This document shows positions 20,021 to 29,979 of a stretch of DNA of 64,000 nt, one piece after another (the first letter of the stretch is position 1; the number at the start of each line of letters is the position of its first letter). The translations under genes and the position numbers were made by a program. The DNA comes from Simmondsia chinensis (taxonomy: Eukaryota > Streptophyta > Magnoliopsida > Caryophyllales > Simmondsiaceae), in assembly GCA_018398585.1 (NCBI GenBank), contig JAGTTD010000001.1, forward strand, positions 10,790,501 through 10,854,500, read 5' to 3'. The notes beneath the pieces are model-generated. The model was not told where the DNA came from. It was given only the letters and a program-made list of their open reading frames with translations, and made no database searches.

Positions 20021-20782
20021 TGTTAGAAATATGTTTCAACACTTTGAGTTGGATAACTTTAGTTCTTCTTATCAAAAGGAAAGGCTTCGAACTTTATTAA
20101 GTTGCTCTTCCAAGTCTTCATTCCACATTGAAAGATGGAGAAAAGAGCTTGCCTAAAATAGTCTGTCCTCTTTAAGTACTGTGCAACGACTAGTCCCTCA
20201 TTAAAAATAGAGCCTTGACTTTTCCCTGTTTATCGTGTCCAACATTAGATTAGAAAGAATACTAAATCTTATATAAATATCCTAATATTCACTATTCTTG
20301 GTGAGTTGTTAAGCACCCGTTAGAGTTAGGGTGGAACACAAGTTCGTGCACACACCGCTTCAGGTCGGACACGAGCGACGAGTGATGGGTGATGGCTCTA
20401 GTTAGTTACCAACCTTTTGAATTCTTGCTATTAAATCCATTGTTCTTGCCATTTGCCCATAAAAGGGGTCTGGCTAATTACCCCACAATACTTCAACAAT
20501 CAACTCTTCTCTCTCTGTGTCTCTTCTACACTCTAGTCTTCTGCTCCTTTTGCTAGGAATTATTCGAGACTCTTCCATACCGTAGCCCTCTAGTACGGGG
20601 TGCCGCGATCACCGCGTTAACCTTGGAAGTCAATTGTCAAAAGGCTAGTGTGTACCGATGCTGTAGAAAAATTGGCTTTAAGGTAGTGGTATTCCGTAGC
20701 GCTGTAATTTCTTTCCACTTCGTGTTTTCTATTCGTCTTTAGTTTGTCCAAATTGACCTTACATCATCTTATTTTTCCAACA
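20021..20782 (+). mobile_element. Solo LTR, probably Copia
   Basis: The 762-bp unit begins TGTTAGAAATATG and ends TTTTTCCAACA, with TCATG before (20016-20020) and TCGTG after (20783-20787), a 4/5 TSD. A TATA-like ATATAAATAT lies at 20271-20280 and CT-rich transcript sequence follows, setting plus orientation. No internal sequence remains, as expected after recombination between two LTRs. Confidence 0.75.
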
Positions 20783-20787
20783 TCGTG

Positions 20788-21734
20788 TTTATTAAATTAA
20801 ATAAACATTTCTGATTTTATTGAAATCCAAAAATAAACAGATATTGCAGTACAAATAAATAATTCTAGTATTTCATTTAGCAGAAAAGTGCTACAATCTC
20901 TGTAATTGTACATCTAGAATAAATATATTAAGACTCATCTCTGTTCGATCTCCTGGATTTAGAAACTAGGAGCAAGGATACTCAAGGCTTGTCGCCAATC
21001 AAGTAAGATGTTTCCTTAAAGAAGAAGGCTTTTGGCTTGTTTTCTTTCCCTAACAGCCATTGCCCTTCCTTTTTTGAACCCGGAAACAAAGGCTAAAGAC
21101 CACTAGTTATAGGGACAACTCCTTCAAAAAAGGCCTTCCCATATGCCCCTTTAACATGGCTCAAGAGCTTTGGCTTACAAACCGTGTGAGTTTTGCCTAT
21201 AATAAATCCAAGAAGAGTCTTAAATCAATCTTCATTTTCTGAGTTTTATTTTAGCGATGGGCATGGCCCATTACTATTCTCAAATCTTGGGCTAGATTTA
21301 GTAATCTTTAACTTGGGCTTAACTTGGTTATTTAGGCCATCTCGACCATTATTGACCTTGAAGTTCTACTGGCTCAAATTTAATCAAACATTAACTTTCA
21401 CTTAAGACACATTCTTTTCATAGCAACATTAAATTTATGGTCATGGTAAAATTTTTATGACTTTCAATTGCCCCTAATTCAAGTCAAGACTAGTGCACTT
21501 TATAGGGCATTATGTCATGGACTTGAAGTATATGTGTGTTGGACGTATGTGTTCCTTTTTCTTTTAGCCATGTCGACCCAAAAGATAATGCACAAAACGG
21601 AAGTTAGAATCATTTCTAATCCCTTCAAAATTTTAAGACATATGAATTGTCATATTATGCTATGTATCTATATTAGTTATAAAAATTTTCGGACTTTGTC
21701 AATGTTTAGTGATTTTTCCCCTTGCCCCGGCCCC

Positions 21735-21772
<38 letters not shown>

Positions 21773-22194
21773 TCCCTACCTTTACGCGAAACATGTTTTG
21801 CATGAAACTCAAACGATGTCGGAAGGTAATTTCTTTCTTACCTTCTATTTCATCTTGTTTCTCAAAATGTGTTCTACCCTTGAATGAATACAATTATATT
21901 ATTATATCTTGATGTACATATATATTTTCTTGTGTCTTTATGCTTTTGTTCGTCATGTGTCCTAATAATATCAGTTTTGATCTCCTTTTAAATAAACAAT
22001 TGTGGATGTAAAATGCATCCAATAAATCTCGAAATTGGACATCATAATGTTGTTTCCTTGGTATCGAATAGAATGGGGTCATGGTGTCTCTAGTTGAAAA
22101 ATCAACATAAAATGAATCCAACAAAATTCAAGGCCAATGTGAAAGCCAACTGTTGTTTGCACTAGTCAGTATTGTGTTTTGTCAAAATCGATGC
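20788..22194. other. Intergenic stretch with a long C-run
   Basis: No domain recognised. A run of about 30 C lies at 21738-21766. The 139-residue frame at 21468-21887 passes through it as poly-Pro and is probably chance. The stretch ends at the GATGC target of the Copia element. Confidence 0.55.
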
Positions 22195-22777
22195 TGTGCG
22201 GATAAATTTGGAATAAACTGATATACTATAATATCAATTTGTTAGGGAAATATTGATGCAGAAGTGTAAACCCTAATCACTTGATTCGATTCAAATAATA
22301 TGACTCACACAAACGAGAAGTAAACAAATATATGGAGAAAGAAATAACAAACACGAACACACAATATTTACGTGGAAACCCCTCTACAATCGAGAGGGGA
22401 GAAAACTACTGGCGGAGATGGAGATTCTTTATTGATACTGAACGGAAGAATTACGATGACACTTCCTCTTGACGAGATCTATGAAAGAATTACAAATCAC
22501 TTTCTCTTAACTCTCGTAGGGTTTCTCTCTAGATGATGACGGCAGCCTCACACTTTAATTGGATACAGAAACCGAACCCTAGTGTTCGTATTTATAGGCA
22601 TGGGTATAAAGAGGGTCCCGATCGATCGGGACAACCCCGATCGATCGGCCCTCTTGCGGCCCAAAATCCCAAAAATCACTTAAATCACCCGATTGATCGA
22701 GCTTCCCTCCCGATCAATCGGTGACCCCTCGGCAACCCATAAACTTAAAACAAGTAATTTGAGACATAATACTAACA
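22195..22777 (-). mobile_element. 3' LTR of the deleted Copia
   Basis: This 583-bp LTR, plus-strand ends TGTGCGGATAAA and ACTAACA, pairs with 24583-25169. The PPT on the minus strand, AAGGTGGAGATT, lies just upstream of its TGTTAG start. Confidence 0.92.
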
Positions 22778-22853
22778 AATCTCCACCTTGGCTCAAATTA
22801 CATACATGAAAGAATTTCCTCCACCTTTTCCACTAAACACCCTGCACACGAGA

Positions 22854-23168
22854 TTATCTCAACAAAACACGAAACCTAACCGAGTCCGAGCGAAGCTTGA
22901 ACTTCCTGCGAGGTAGCAACTGAGTAAACATATCTGAGAGGTTATCAGCAATGTCAATCTTCTTCTTCTCTGAATTGGCTCTTGACACATTATCTGAAAC
23001 AGCCACCTGCTGCTGAACTGTGTTACTTAACTGAAACTGAACTCCCTCTGGCTTACTCACCTTACCTAAATTACAAACAACTGATGACATCTTCTTTGGA
23101 GTCAATAATGAAGATTCATCAAACGTGACATCTCTATTCGTCAGGAATTGCTTGGAACGAAAACCTTT
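22854..23168 (-). pseudogene. Fused remnants of integrase-RT linker and RNase H C-terminus
   Basis: From 23168 leftwards the frame reads RSKQFLTNRDVTFDESSLL, the segment that in Copia polyproteins lies after the integrase core (..SRDVTFDES..). About 60 residues later it reads KIDIADNLSDMFTQLLPRRK, the RNase H C-terminal motif (ID..DNPADMLTK..P..KF). The roughly 2 kb that should lie between them, including all of reverse transcriptase, is missing. This gives the approximate deletion joint, between about 23090 and 22945. Confidence 0.8.
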
Positions 23169-23696
23169 TTACTTCCCATAAAGCCCTTGTTCACAGAATT
23201 TCAGTCCTGTAGACTGACCACATAAAGAGCCCCTCACACTGTGCTCAGACAGACCCCTATCACCTGAATGATCCAATCTCAAATGTCCTGGATTTGTGAT
23301 CTCTGGTTCTGTCAACAACAAGGATGATGAAGATACTACAGCAGATTTTACAACTATGGAACCGACAAGCTCATACAGAGTACATAACCTTCTGCCCTTC
23401 ATAACTGTCAATGCACCTTTAACGACCCTCAAAACTCCACCTTCAGCTGTGTACTTGTAACCTTTAGACTCAAGAGTACCTAAAGAAATGAGATTCTTCT
23501 TCAAATCAAGAACATGGCGAACATCGCTCAAAACCCTGATAGTGCCATCGAACATCCTAAAATGAATTGTTCCTATACCCAGAACTTTGCATGAAGTATC
23601 ATTACCCATCAAAGCAACTCCACCTCGAACTCGTACGTGAAAAACCAATCCAGATTGGGACAGACATGATAGGAGCAACCCGAATCCAAAATTCAA
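23169..23696 (-). pseudogene. Copia protease and GAG-pre-integrase
   Basis: The protease catalytic motif, ILDSGCSYHVCPNLDWF, is in the gag frame at about 23690-23640; after a frameshift the open 175-residue stretch continues with GIGTIHFRMFDGTIRVLSDV, RHVLDLKKNLISLGTL and ESKGYKYTAEGG, the standard Copia protease tail. It closes with the GAG-pre-integrase segment (GHLRLDHSGDRGLSEHS and GSLCGQSTGLKFCEQGLYGK). The family motif LWH.RLGH is damaged to GHLRLDH. The protease would cleave the polyprotein; the frameshift makes a product unlikely. Confidence 0.88.
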
Positions 23697-24544
23697 CTGT
23701 CTCTCAAATTGGACTGAGGTTCAGACACAGACAGTAGAAGATCATCATTCTGACCATCCATAACACTAGGTACTATGGATCTCTGGTCAGACCTATTATC
23801 TGCTTCAAGTTTTCTTTTAAGCTTGTAACAATCGTTCTTAATGTGCCCTTTCTTATGACAGTAGTTACAGGTTAGGTCTTGATGCCTACACTTAGACTTG
23901 CTTCCACTATGATCGTACTCAGTTCTCCTCCACACAAATAAACCACTACCTGAGTTATAAACAGAATCAGATAATTCTCTATCTACTCATTCTTGACTCA
24001 ATAGACTTCTCGTTACTTCATCAACAGATATGGTTTGTCTACCAACATAAATCACGCTTTGAACAAAACCCTTATATGAAGTAGAGAAAGAACATAACAA
24101 CAACATTGCCTGATCTTCATTCTTAGGAACATCATCCAATTCTTTCAAATCTTGAATAATTGAATTAAATTCATTGACGTGATTCTTAAGTGACGTACCT
24201 TCTGACATACGAAACGTGAATAACCGGCGCTTAACTGCGAGTTTGTTGGAGACGGACTTGAAACAGAACATATCCTGCAATTTCTCCCACAACTCCATAG
24301 CGGTCTTCACTTCCAGAACTTTTGTCTAAATGTCATTGGTAAGACACATCTAAATAGTTGTGAGTGCCTTCTCATCTAATTCCTCCCATTGTGCTTCTGT
24401 TAAATTCTCTGATTTCTTCTCTTTCCCATCTAAAGCTTTCTTCAAGCCACTTTAAGTCATGAGGCCCTTAACGCGAACCTGCCATAAGCTGAAGCTCCCT
24501 TGACCACCAAAATTCTCAACTTCAGATCTAATTGCGGGCATCAT
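23697..24544 (-). pseudogene. Copia gag (UBN2-type) with zinc knuckle
   Basis: The most likely start is the ATG at 24544 (MMPAIRSEVENFGGQG), shortly after the PBS. The capsid region follows, including MKTAMELWEKLQDMF and FTFRMSEGTSLKNHVNEFN (24310-24180) and a CCHC zinc knuckle CNYCHKKGHIKNDC (about 23866-23825). All these parts share one frame, broken by at least four stops (after GLMT, TTI, NDI and LLSQE). Gag packages the element's RNA. Frame conservation across 850 bp supports recent decay. Confidence 0.88.
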
Positions 24545-24567
24545 AGTATCGAATTGAAATAAACAGG

Positions 24568-24581
24568 GCTCTGATACCAAT
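24568..24581 (-). other. PBS of the deleted Copia
   Basis: The minus strand reads TTGGTATCAGAGCC, containing the exact iMet-tRNA complement TGGTATCAGAGC, next to the LTR end at 24583. Confidence 0.93.
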
Positions 24582-24582
24582 T

Positions 24583-25169
24583 TGTGCAGATAAATCTGGA
24601 GCAAACTGATATACTATGATATCAATTTGTTAGGGAAATCTTGATGCGGAAGCGTAAACCCTAATCACTTGATTCGATTCAAATAATATGACTCACACAA
24701 ACGAGAAGTAAACAAATATATGAAGAAAGAAAGAATAAACACGAACACATAATATTTACATGGAAACCCCTCTACAATCGAGAGGGGAGAAAACCACAGG
24801 CGGAGATGGAGATTCTTTATTGATTCTGAACGGAAGAATTACAATGACACTTCCTCTTAACGAGGTCTATGAAAGAATTACAAATCACTTTCTCTTAACT
24901 CTCGTAGGGGTTTCTCTCTAGATGATGACGGCAGCCTCACACTTTAATTGGATGCAAAAAACCAAACCCTAGCATTCGTATTTATAGGCATGGGTATAAG
25001 GAGGGTCCCGATCGATTGGGACAACCCCGATCGATCGGGCCCCTCCTGAGGCCCAAAATTCCGAAAATCACTTAAATCACCCGATCGATCGAGCTTCCCT
25101 CCCAATTGATCGGTGACCCCTCGGCAACCCATAAACTTAATACAAGTAATTTGAGACATAATTCTAACA
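24583..25169 (-). mobile_element. 5' LTR of the deleted Copia
   Basis: This 587-bp LTR is the near-identical partner of 22195-22777. GATCGATCGGG-type palindromic motifs near 25010-25110 are shared by both copies. Confidence 0.92.
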
Positions 25170-25283
25170 GATGCTTCATCCAAAAAGGCCACATTTGAGG
25201 GGTGCACGCCTGGAATTTAGGTTGTTCACCTGCATCGAGCTTGAAGGGAAGAGCCCTCTTTTGGCACTCACCTTGTTACTTTT

Positions 25284-25816
25284 TGTTAAATCTAGTGGTT
25301 CAAAAGACAATAGTGAAGGATAAATATTGCAATTTTATTAGAGGAGGGAAAATAGTAAAAAATATTTAATATTACATGCTTACACTATTTTATTTATGCG
25401 CGACCTCACTAAATTATTTCTCTCACTCGCACCATTCCTTTTATTTGAGTGGCCTTAGTCTGTAATTTCTCACTCTCTATCTCGAATCTCACCTCCACCA
25501 AATTTGCCAGCATGAAGCTCTCTTCTCTCCTCATTCTCACCTTTTTTTTTTTTTTTTTTTTTTTTTTGCTTCTTTCTTCGGCCCTTGTAGTTCCATTATC
25601 CTCCTCTATTTATAGGCAACTTTGGTTGATTGATTTGTCATTGTGGTTGAACCACATCTATGGAGGTGTCCAAGTCAAAAATTTCAGCTATGACCCTTAA
25701 AATTAGCCATGGCTTTCAACCATAGCCACATAGCCATATTTTATTTGATTTTGCTAAGTTTGTTGAGATTTTGTGAATTTCAGTGAAGAACGAAGGTAGG
25801 TGCTGAATTTTCAACA
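25284..25816 (-). mobile_element. 3' LTR of another Copia element
   Basis: On the minus strand the LTR begins TGTTGAAAATTCAGC right after a PPT-like ACTGGGGGCAG and has a TATA box (CCTATAAATAGAGG, about 25602-25615). I take its other end as the TGTTAAATC at 25284, which gives TGTT/AACA ends. That border is unproven. A T-run of about 26 lies at 25541-25567. Confidence 0.6.
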
Positions 25817-25829
25817 CTGCCCCCAGTAA

Positions 25830-26408
25830 CTACTTCTCACAAAGCTAACCTTGGAATCATGCTGAGCCGCTTTCGAAACTCTTCAAATTTGGAGTCGTTA
25901 AGTGCCTTGGTAAATATGTTGGCGACTTGGTTCTCAGTCCAAATGTACTTCATCTCAATATCTCCCTATAGCACCTTTTCTCAAACAAAGTGATAATGGA
26001 GCACCACATGCTTGGTCCGTGTTTACTCCCCAAACTCGAGGTTGTTAGGACAACATCGTTTTGAGGCACACATAGAATACAAGGTTTTTAGCCGTGCGAA
26101 TTACAGACTGGTTATCACAATATAACTCCAACATATTGTCTATAGACTAATGGAAGTTCGTCATCAGTACTAACCAAGTACACTCTTGACCTACCATTAT
26201 TGCTGCTCTTTATTCTGCCTTGGTGCTTGATAATGATATAGTGGGTTGTCTTTTACTACACCAAGAAATTGCTCCTCTGCTAAGTTGAGTAAGTATCCGA
26301 CAGTAGATTAACATGTGTCATGGTCACCAACATAATTAGCATCACAATAGCCACTGGGTTCACAAGACACGTCTTTCTTGAAAAATAGGCCATAATCAAG
26401 CATGCCTT
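25830..26408 (-). pseudogene. Copia RNase H C-terminal half
   Basis: Leftwards from 26408 the translation gives KDVSCEPSGYCDANYVGDHD, then, after breaks, HYHFV*EKVL*GDIEMKYIW and TENQVANIFTKALNDSKFEE. These match the RNase H domain end of Copia polyproteins (YCDADWAGD..., H.RTKHI.V.YHF.RE.V..G, T..Q.ADIFTKAL...F). Many stops are present. The element is cut off at 26409 by the long LTR inserted into the RNase H. Confidence 0.8.
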
Positions 26409-28385
26409 TGTTAGGAATGGTGTCCTAAAAATCCAAACTTTACCCTGTAAATGTTACTTTATTGAAAAATAAAATTGAAGTTCCAGTCATTTCCTTGTTA
26501 AATTTGTGCAAGCGAGCATTTATACTGCATGTGATTTTCTTTTTGGTAACATCCATAAGATGGGTGTAGTCCTCAAACTATAATTTATATGTTTATTCTA
26601 AGTGGTTTATGAGATTAATTGACAGATAAACTTGGAACAAATGATATGGATTGTTGTTTGAAAAACTCGTAGTCAAAGACAAGTTTGGACCGCTTGTATG
26701 CTAAGACTATAACGTGACACTTTAGATGACTTGTCTTGATTATGTGGATGGTGATCCAAAAGTGTTATGTTGGAGTGTTTAATAAGATTGATATGCTAAG
26801 ATGGACTATGTGAGTTGCTTGTTTCTAGATTACTGCCGGAGATGAGTTATTCATGTTGTACTATTTGAACGATGACTCTAAATCCTGAGAGTATTCTGGA
26901 TGTGCATGGAACATTAATTACTTTAGTGTACTATAAGTAAAGTGACAAATGACTGAATTCTCATGTACATTGGGTAGCGGTGTGAAGTGTGACAAGGATC
27001 AGGTGTTCAATATGGAATCTACAGTCTCTTATGAGCTATAGATGTCCCCTTAGTTAATTTGAAAGTGTGTAAATGATTCGAAAACTTTGGCCAAAGTGTT
27101 CTAACTGTTTGACATTTGGAATTTATGCTATGAATATGTTCAATTATAAATGAATTATTCAGAAAGGGGCGAGTCGATAACTAATGGAGAAGCTGTGAGA
27201 AGGATAATGGTAGTAGTTATATTTATTTTTTGTCATGAATATATAATGGAGGGGTTGTTGCAACTAATACAGTCTATTCAGGAAATATCAAATAAATGAT
27301 TTAAATTTAGAATACAGCAGGATTTATTTAGTGCAATTAATTCTCATTAAATGGCATTTAAATTTTATCATGAGACGATAATTAATTTAACCCATTGAGA
27401 CTAGATTTAAATTGTCCCTGAGGTCCCTGCGCAAGCCTCATTTTTTTTATTACCGTTGGAAAAATATTAAAGAATTCATGGAACGAATTATTTATTCATG
27501 AGATGAGTAAATTTAATTTTGCCAAACATTATCCATGAGATGAATAAAAATTGATAATTATAAGTAAAATAATTTTTAAAATTCAAAAATTCATCCCATG
27601 AATTTTTACAAGTGGGAAACAAAGCAAAATGAAAAAAAGAATAATCGCTTTGCATAGGGGTCGATCCGCGTACCAACGCGTGACACGTGTCAAGTGCTAG
27701 GGCTACTGGGAGAGGATCCGTGCCTTTGGGCACGGACCAATCACCATTTGCCATGTGGCACGCGATGGCAAGCAAAAAGAACACGGAATTTGTTTGCCTG
27801 ACGCTGTGTTTCGATAAGTCTTTAATTGAAACGTTGCGTTTTATTTTAAATTTATGCGTCCCACATCAAAATTTCAGGATTTTTTCGCTCCGGTATACCA
27901 CTATAAATAGAGATACTGATTTTATGGTTTGGCAACTAATCCAATTAAAAATTAAGTTTTTAGAAAGTGTTGACTTTTGGAGACCCAATTCGAGAGAAAA
28001 TTTTCCTTTGAAAATTTTCTTCCTACAGTTTAATATTTTTTGGAGCCCACTCTCCAGGCGTTTCGAAGTCATTGTGTAGAAGGCCACTGGGTCTTGGTTT
28101 TCTCAGCTTTCTAGGAGTTTTATCATTCTAGTTTACCTTATTATTAGAGCAATTCCGGGTATGTCTTTCTTTCTTTCTCTTTGAAGTTTTCGCTTTTCTA
28201 TTTATTCACAGTTTTCTTATTATGCTAATTATAGTTCATGTAATTATTATAAATGTATTAGAGTACAGGCCTATAAATTTAAATTAGAAATTTAAATTTA
28301 TAGATTTAAAATTAGGAATTTTAAATCAACCCTCTGTTCAAAAATAAGAATTTTAAAGCCTTCCGTTATGTTAACTTTGTTAAAT
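26409..28385 (+). mobile_element. Long LTR copy 2, 3'-truncated
   Basis: It begins TGTTAGGAATGGTGTCC inside a Copia RNase H sequence and follows LTR copy 1 (5444 downwards on the other strand) throughout, for example AGCGAGCATTTATACTGCATG and the ACTTTAGATGACTTGTCTTG block. A plus-strand TATA box, CTATAAATAG, lies at 27901-27910. It stops near 28385 without the last 200-300 bp of the family LTR, exactly where Sirevirus-like pol starts. Open frames in it (27687-28079) are chance. Confidence 0.82.
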
Positions 28386-28395
28386 TAGGGAAAAA

Positions 28396-29567
28396 TACAC
28401 GATTGAATGGTTTTATTAGAGAAAAGTTTTATATTAAACAACCACTCCGATTTGAGGATGACAAATTTTCCAACCATGTTTTTAAACTCAAAAAGCTCTC
28501 TATGGATTGAAACAAGCTCCTGGAGCTTGGTATGAGAGATTGAGTTCTTTTTTAATGCAAAATAGATTTTTTAAGAAGGAAGGTTAACACCACACTTTTA
28601 GTCACTCAAGAAATGATACTCCAATTGTGCAAATTTATGTTGATAATATGGTTCTTGGTGCTACTAACCCAAATAGTTGTGAAGAATTTCCAAGTCTTAT
28701 AGGTAGAAAATTTGAAATAAACATGATGAGAGAAATCAACTACTTCCTTAGATTGCAAATGAAGCAAAGCAAGCAAGGAAGAAATTTTCATCGAATAAGC
28801 CAAGTACATCAAGAAGATATTTAAGAAGTTTGGCATGAAAATTTTCAAAAGTGATTGCAACTCCAGTCAGCACAACACTCAAGTTATACATGGATGAAAA
28901 AGGTAAGAAAGGTGGATCAAAAAGCTAAATTGAGGTATGATTCGATTCCTTGTTTATCATTCCACGAATAGACTTGGTATCTTGTTTAATGTGTGCTTAA
29001 TTATGTGGTTGATTTCATACATGTCAAAAAAGAATCGCAATAATATTCTGTGAAAAAGAATTTTTTTTGATGCCTAGTTTGTACTCAGACTCATTCTATC
29101 CAAGTGTGATTTCCTAGATCTAGTTTGATATAATGATGTGAATTTTACTTATTTCAAAGTGGACTAGAAATCGAATTGTGAAACTTGTCAATTTATTGGT
29201 CATGCGTTAGTGCCATGGTTTAAGACGGGGGCGGGGGGGGGGGGGGAGGGGGAGGAGGAGATGGGGACATCGCTTCATCCTCTATAAAGGTCAAATACAT
29301 TACTTTTGCAAGTTGTTGTGCTGAAATAACTTGGTTAATGCATGAAGTTGATGAATAAGGCATTCATATTGATCATGCTCTTATTAAGTGTGATAATGCT
29401 AGTACAATATACTTAACCAAACCTTCGGCTCAACACTGTGGGACCAATCATATAGAGGTAGACATTGTATCATTCGTGATCATGTGCTTAAAGGAGATGT
29501 CGTAAAATTTGTGCCCAAAAATGATCAACAACTAGATAATTTTACTAGGCCTCTATGTTGAACTAAC
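28396..29567 (+). pseudogene. Sirevirus-like reverse transcriptase and RNase H
   Basis: RT is readable as FSNHVFKLKKALYGLKQAPG and AWYERLSSFL, with the polymerase motif YVDN (QIYVDNMVLGATNPNS at 28628-28675; YVDD in active enzymes) and INYFLRLQMKQSKQG. RNase H follows as NCETCQFIGHALVPWF (29172-29219), then after a G-run EITWLMHEVDE, IKCDNASTIYLTKPSAQH and TNHIEVD. Stops and frameshifts are frequent. A G-rich tract (29226-29262) interrupts RNase H. The YVDD-to-YVDN change alone would disable it. Confidence 0.85.
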
Positions 29568-29979
29568 GGGTGATACTAAAAAAAGGATTAATAAGGTGAA
29601 ATATATTACTTGTGTTTGTTAATTTCATATGCATGGTTATATTGAAAATGGCTTTCAAAAATTTAAAATGGTGGCGTACAATTGTCCAAGTATTCTTATC
29701 CAATCTAATGGATATTCGTGCTTGGAAGCCGTTTCTTTAAAGGAAACACCAAAATAGAGTTACTTTCGATCTCTCAAATGGTCGTTTACCTTCGACCAAT
29801 GTTGTAAATGTTTCATGAGAAAACTACTTTTACATTTTGAACTTCAATGTACAAATCTCCTCCCTTATTGCTTTTTGTTGATGACAAAGGGGAGAGAGAT
29901 TGGTGTGGAGATTGGTATTTGTTTATGTCAGTTTAAACATTAGACAGAAATATCACACATTGTATTGAATTGATTTATT

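Larger units (their letters stand above)
22195..25169 (-). mobile_element. Internally deleted Copia retrotransposon, complete borders
   Basis: LTRs at 22195-22777 and 24583-25169 are direct copies that differ little, and the element is flanked by a perfect 5-bp TSD, GATGC (22190-22194, 25170-25174). Transcription is on the minus strand. Gag, the protease site and GAG-pre-integrase are present; the integrase core, reverse transcriptase and most of RNase H are gone, with short pieces of the integrase-RT linker and the RNase H C-terminus joined beyond them. It could only move with enzymes from a full-length relative. Close LTR similarity implies a recent insertion. Confidence 0.93.

Noticed and set aside
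21468..21887. 139-codon frame with a poly-Pro tract
   Set aside because: The Pro run is a C homopolymer; the rest lacks any similarity I recognise.
28606..28860. Minus-strand frame opposite the Sirevirus RT
   Set aside because: It is a shadow of the plus-strand RT reading, which carries the recognisable motifs.
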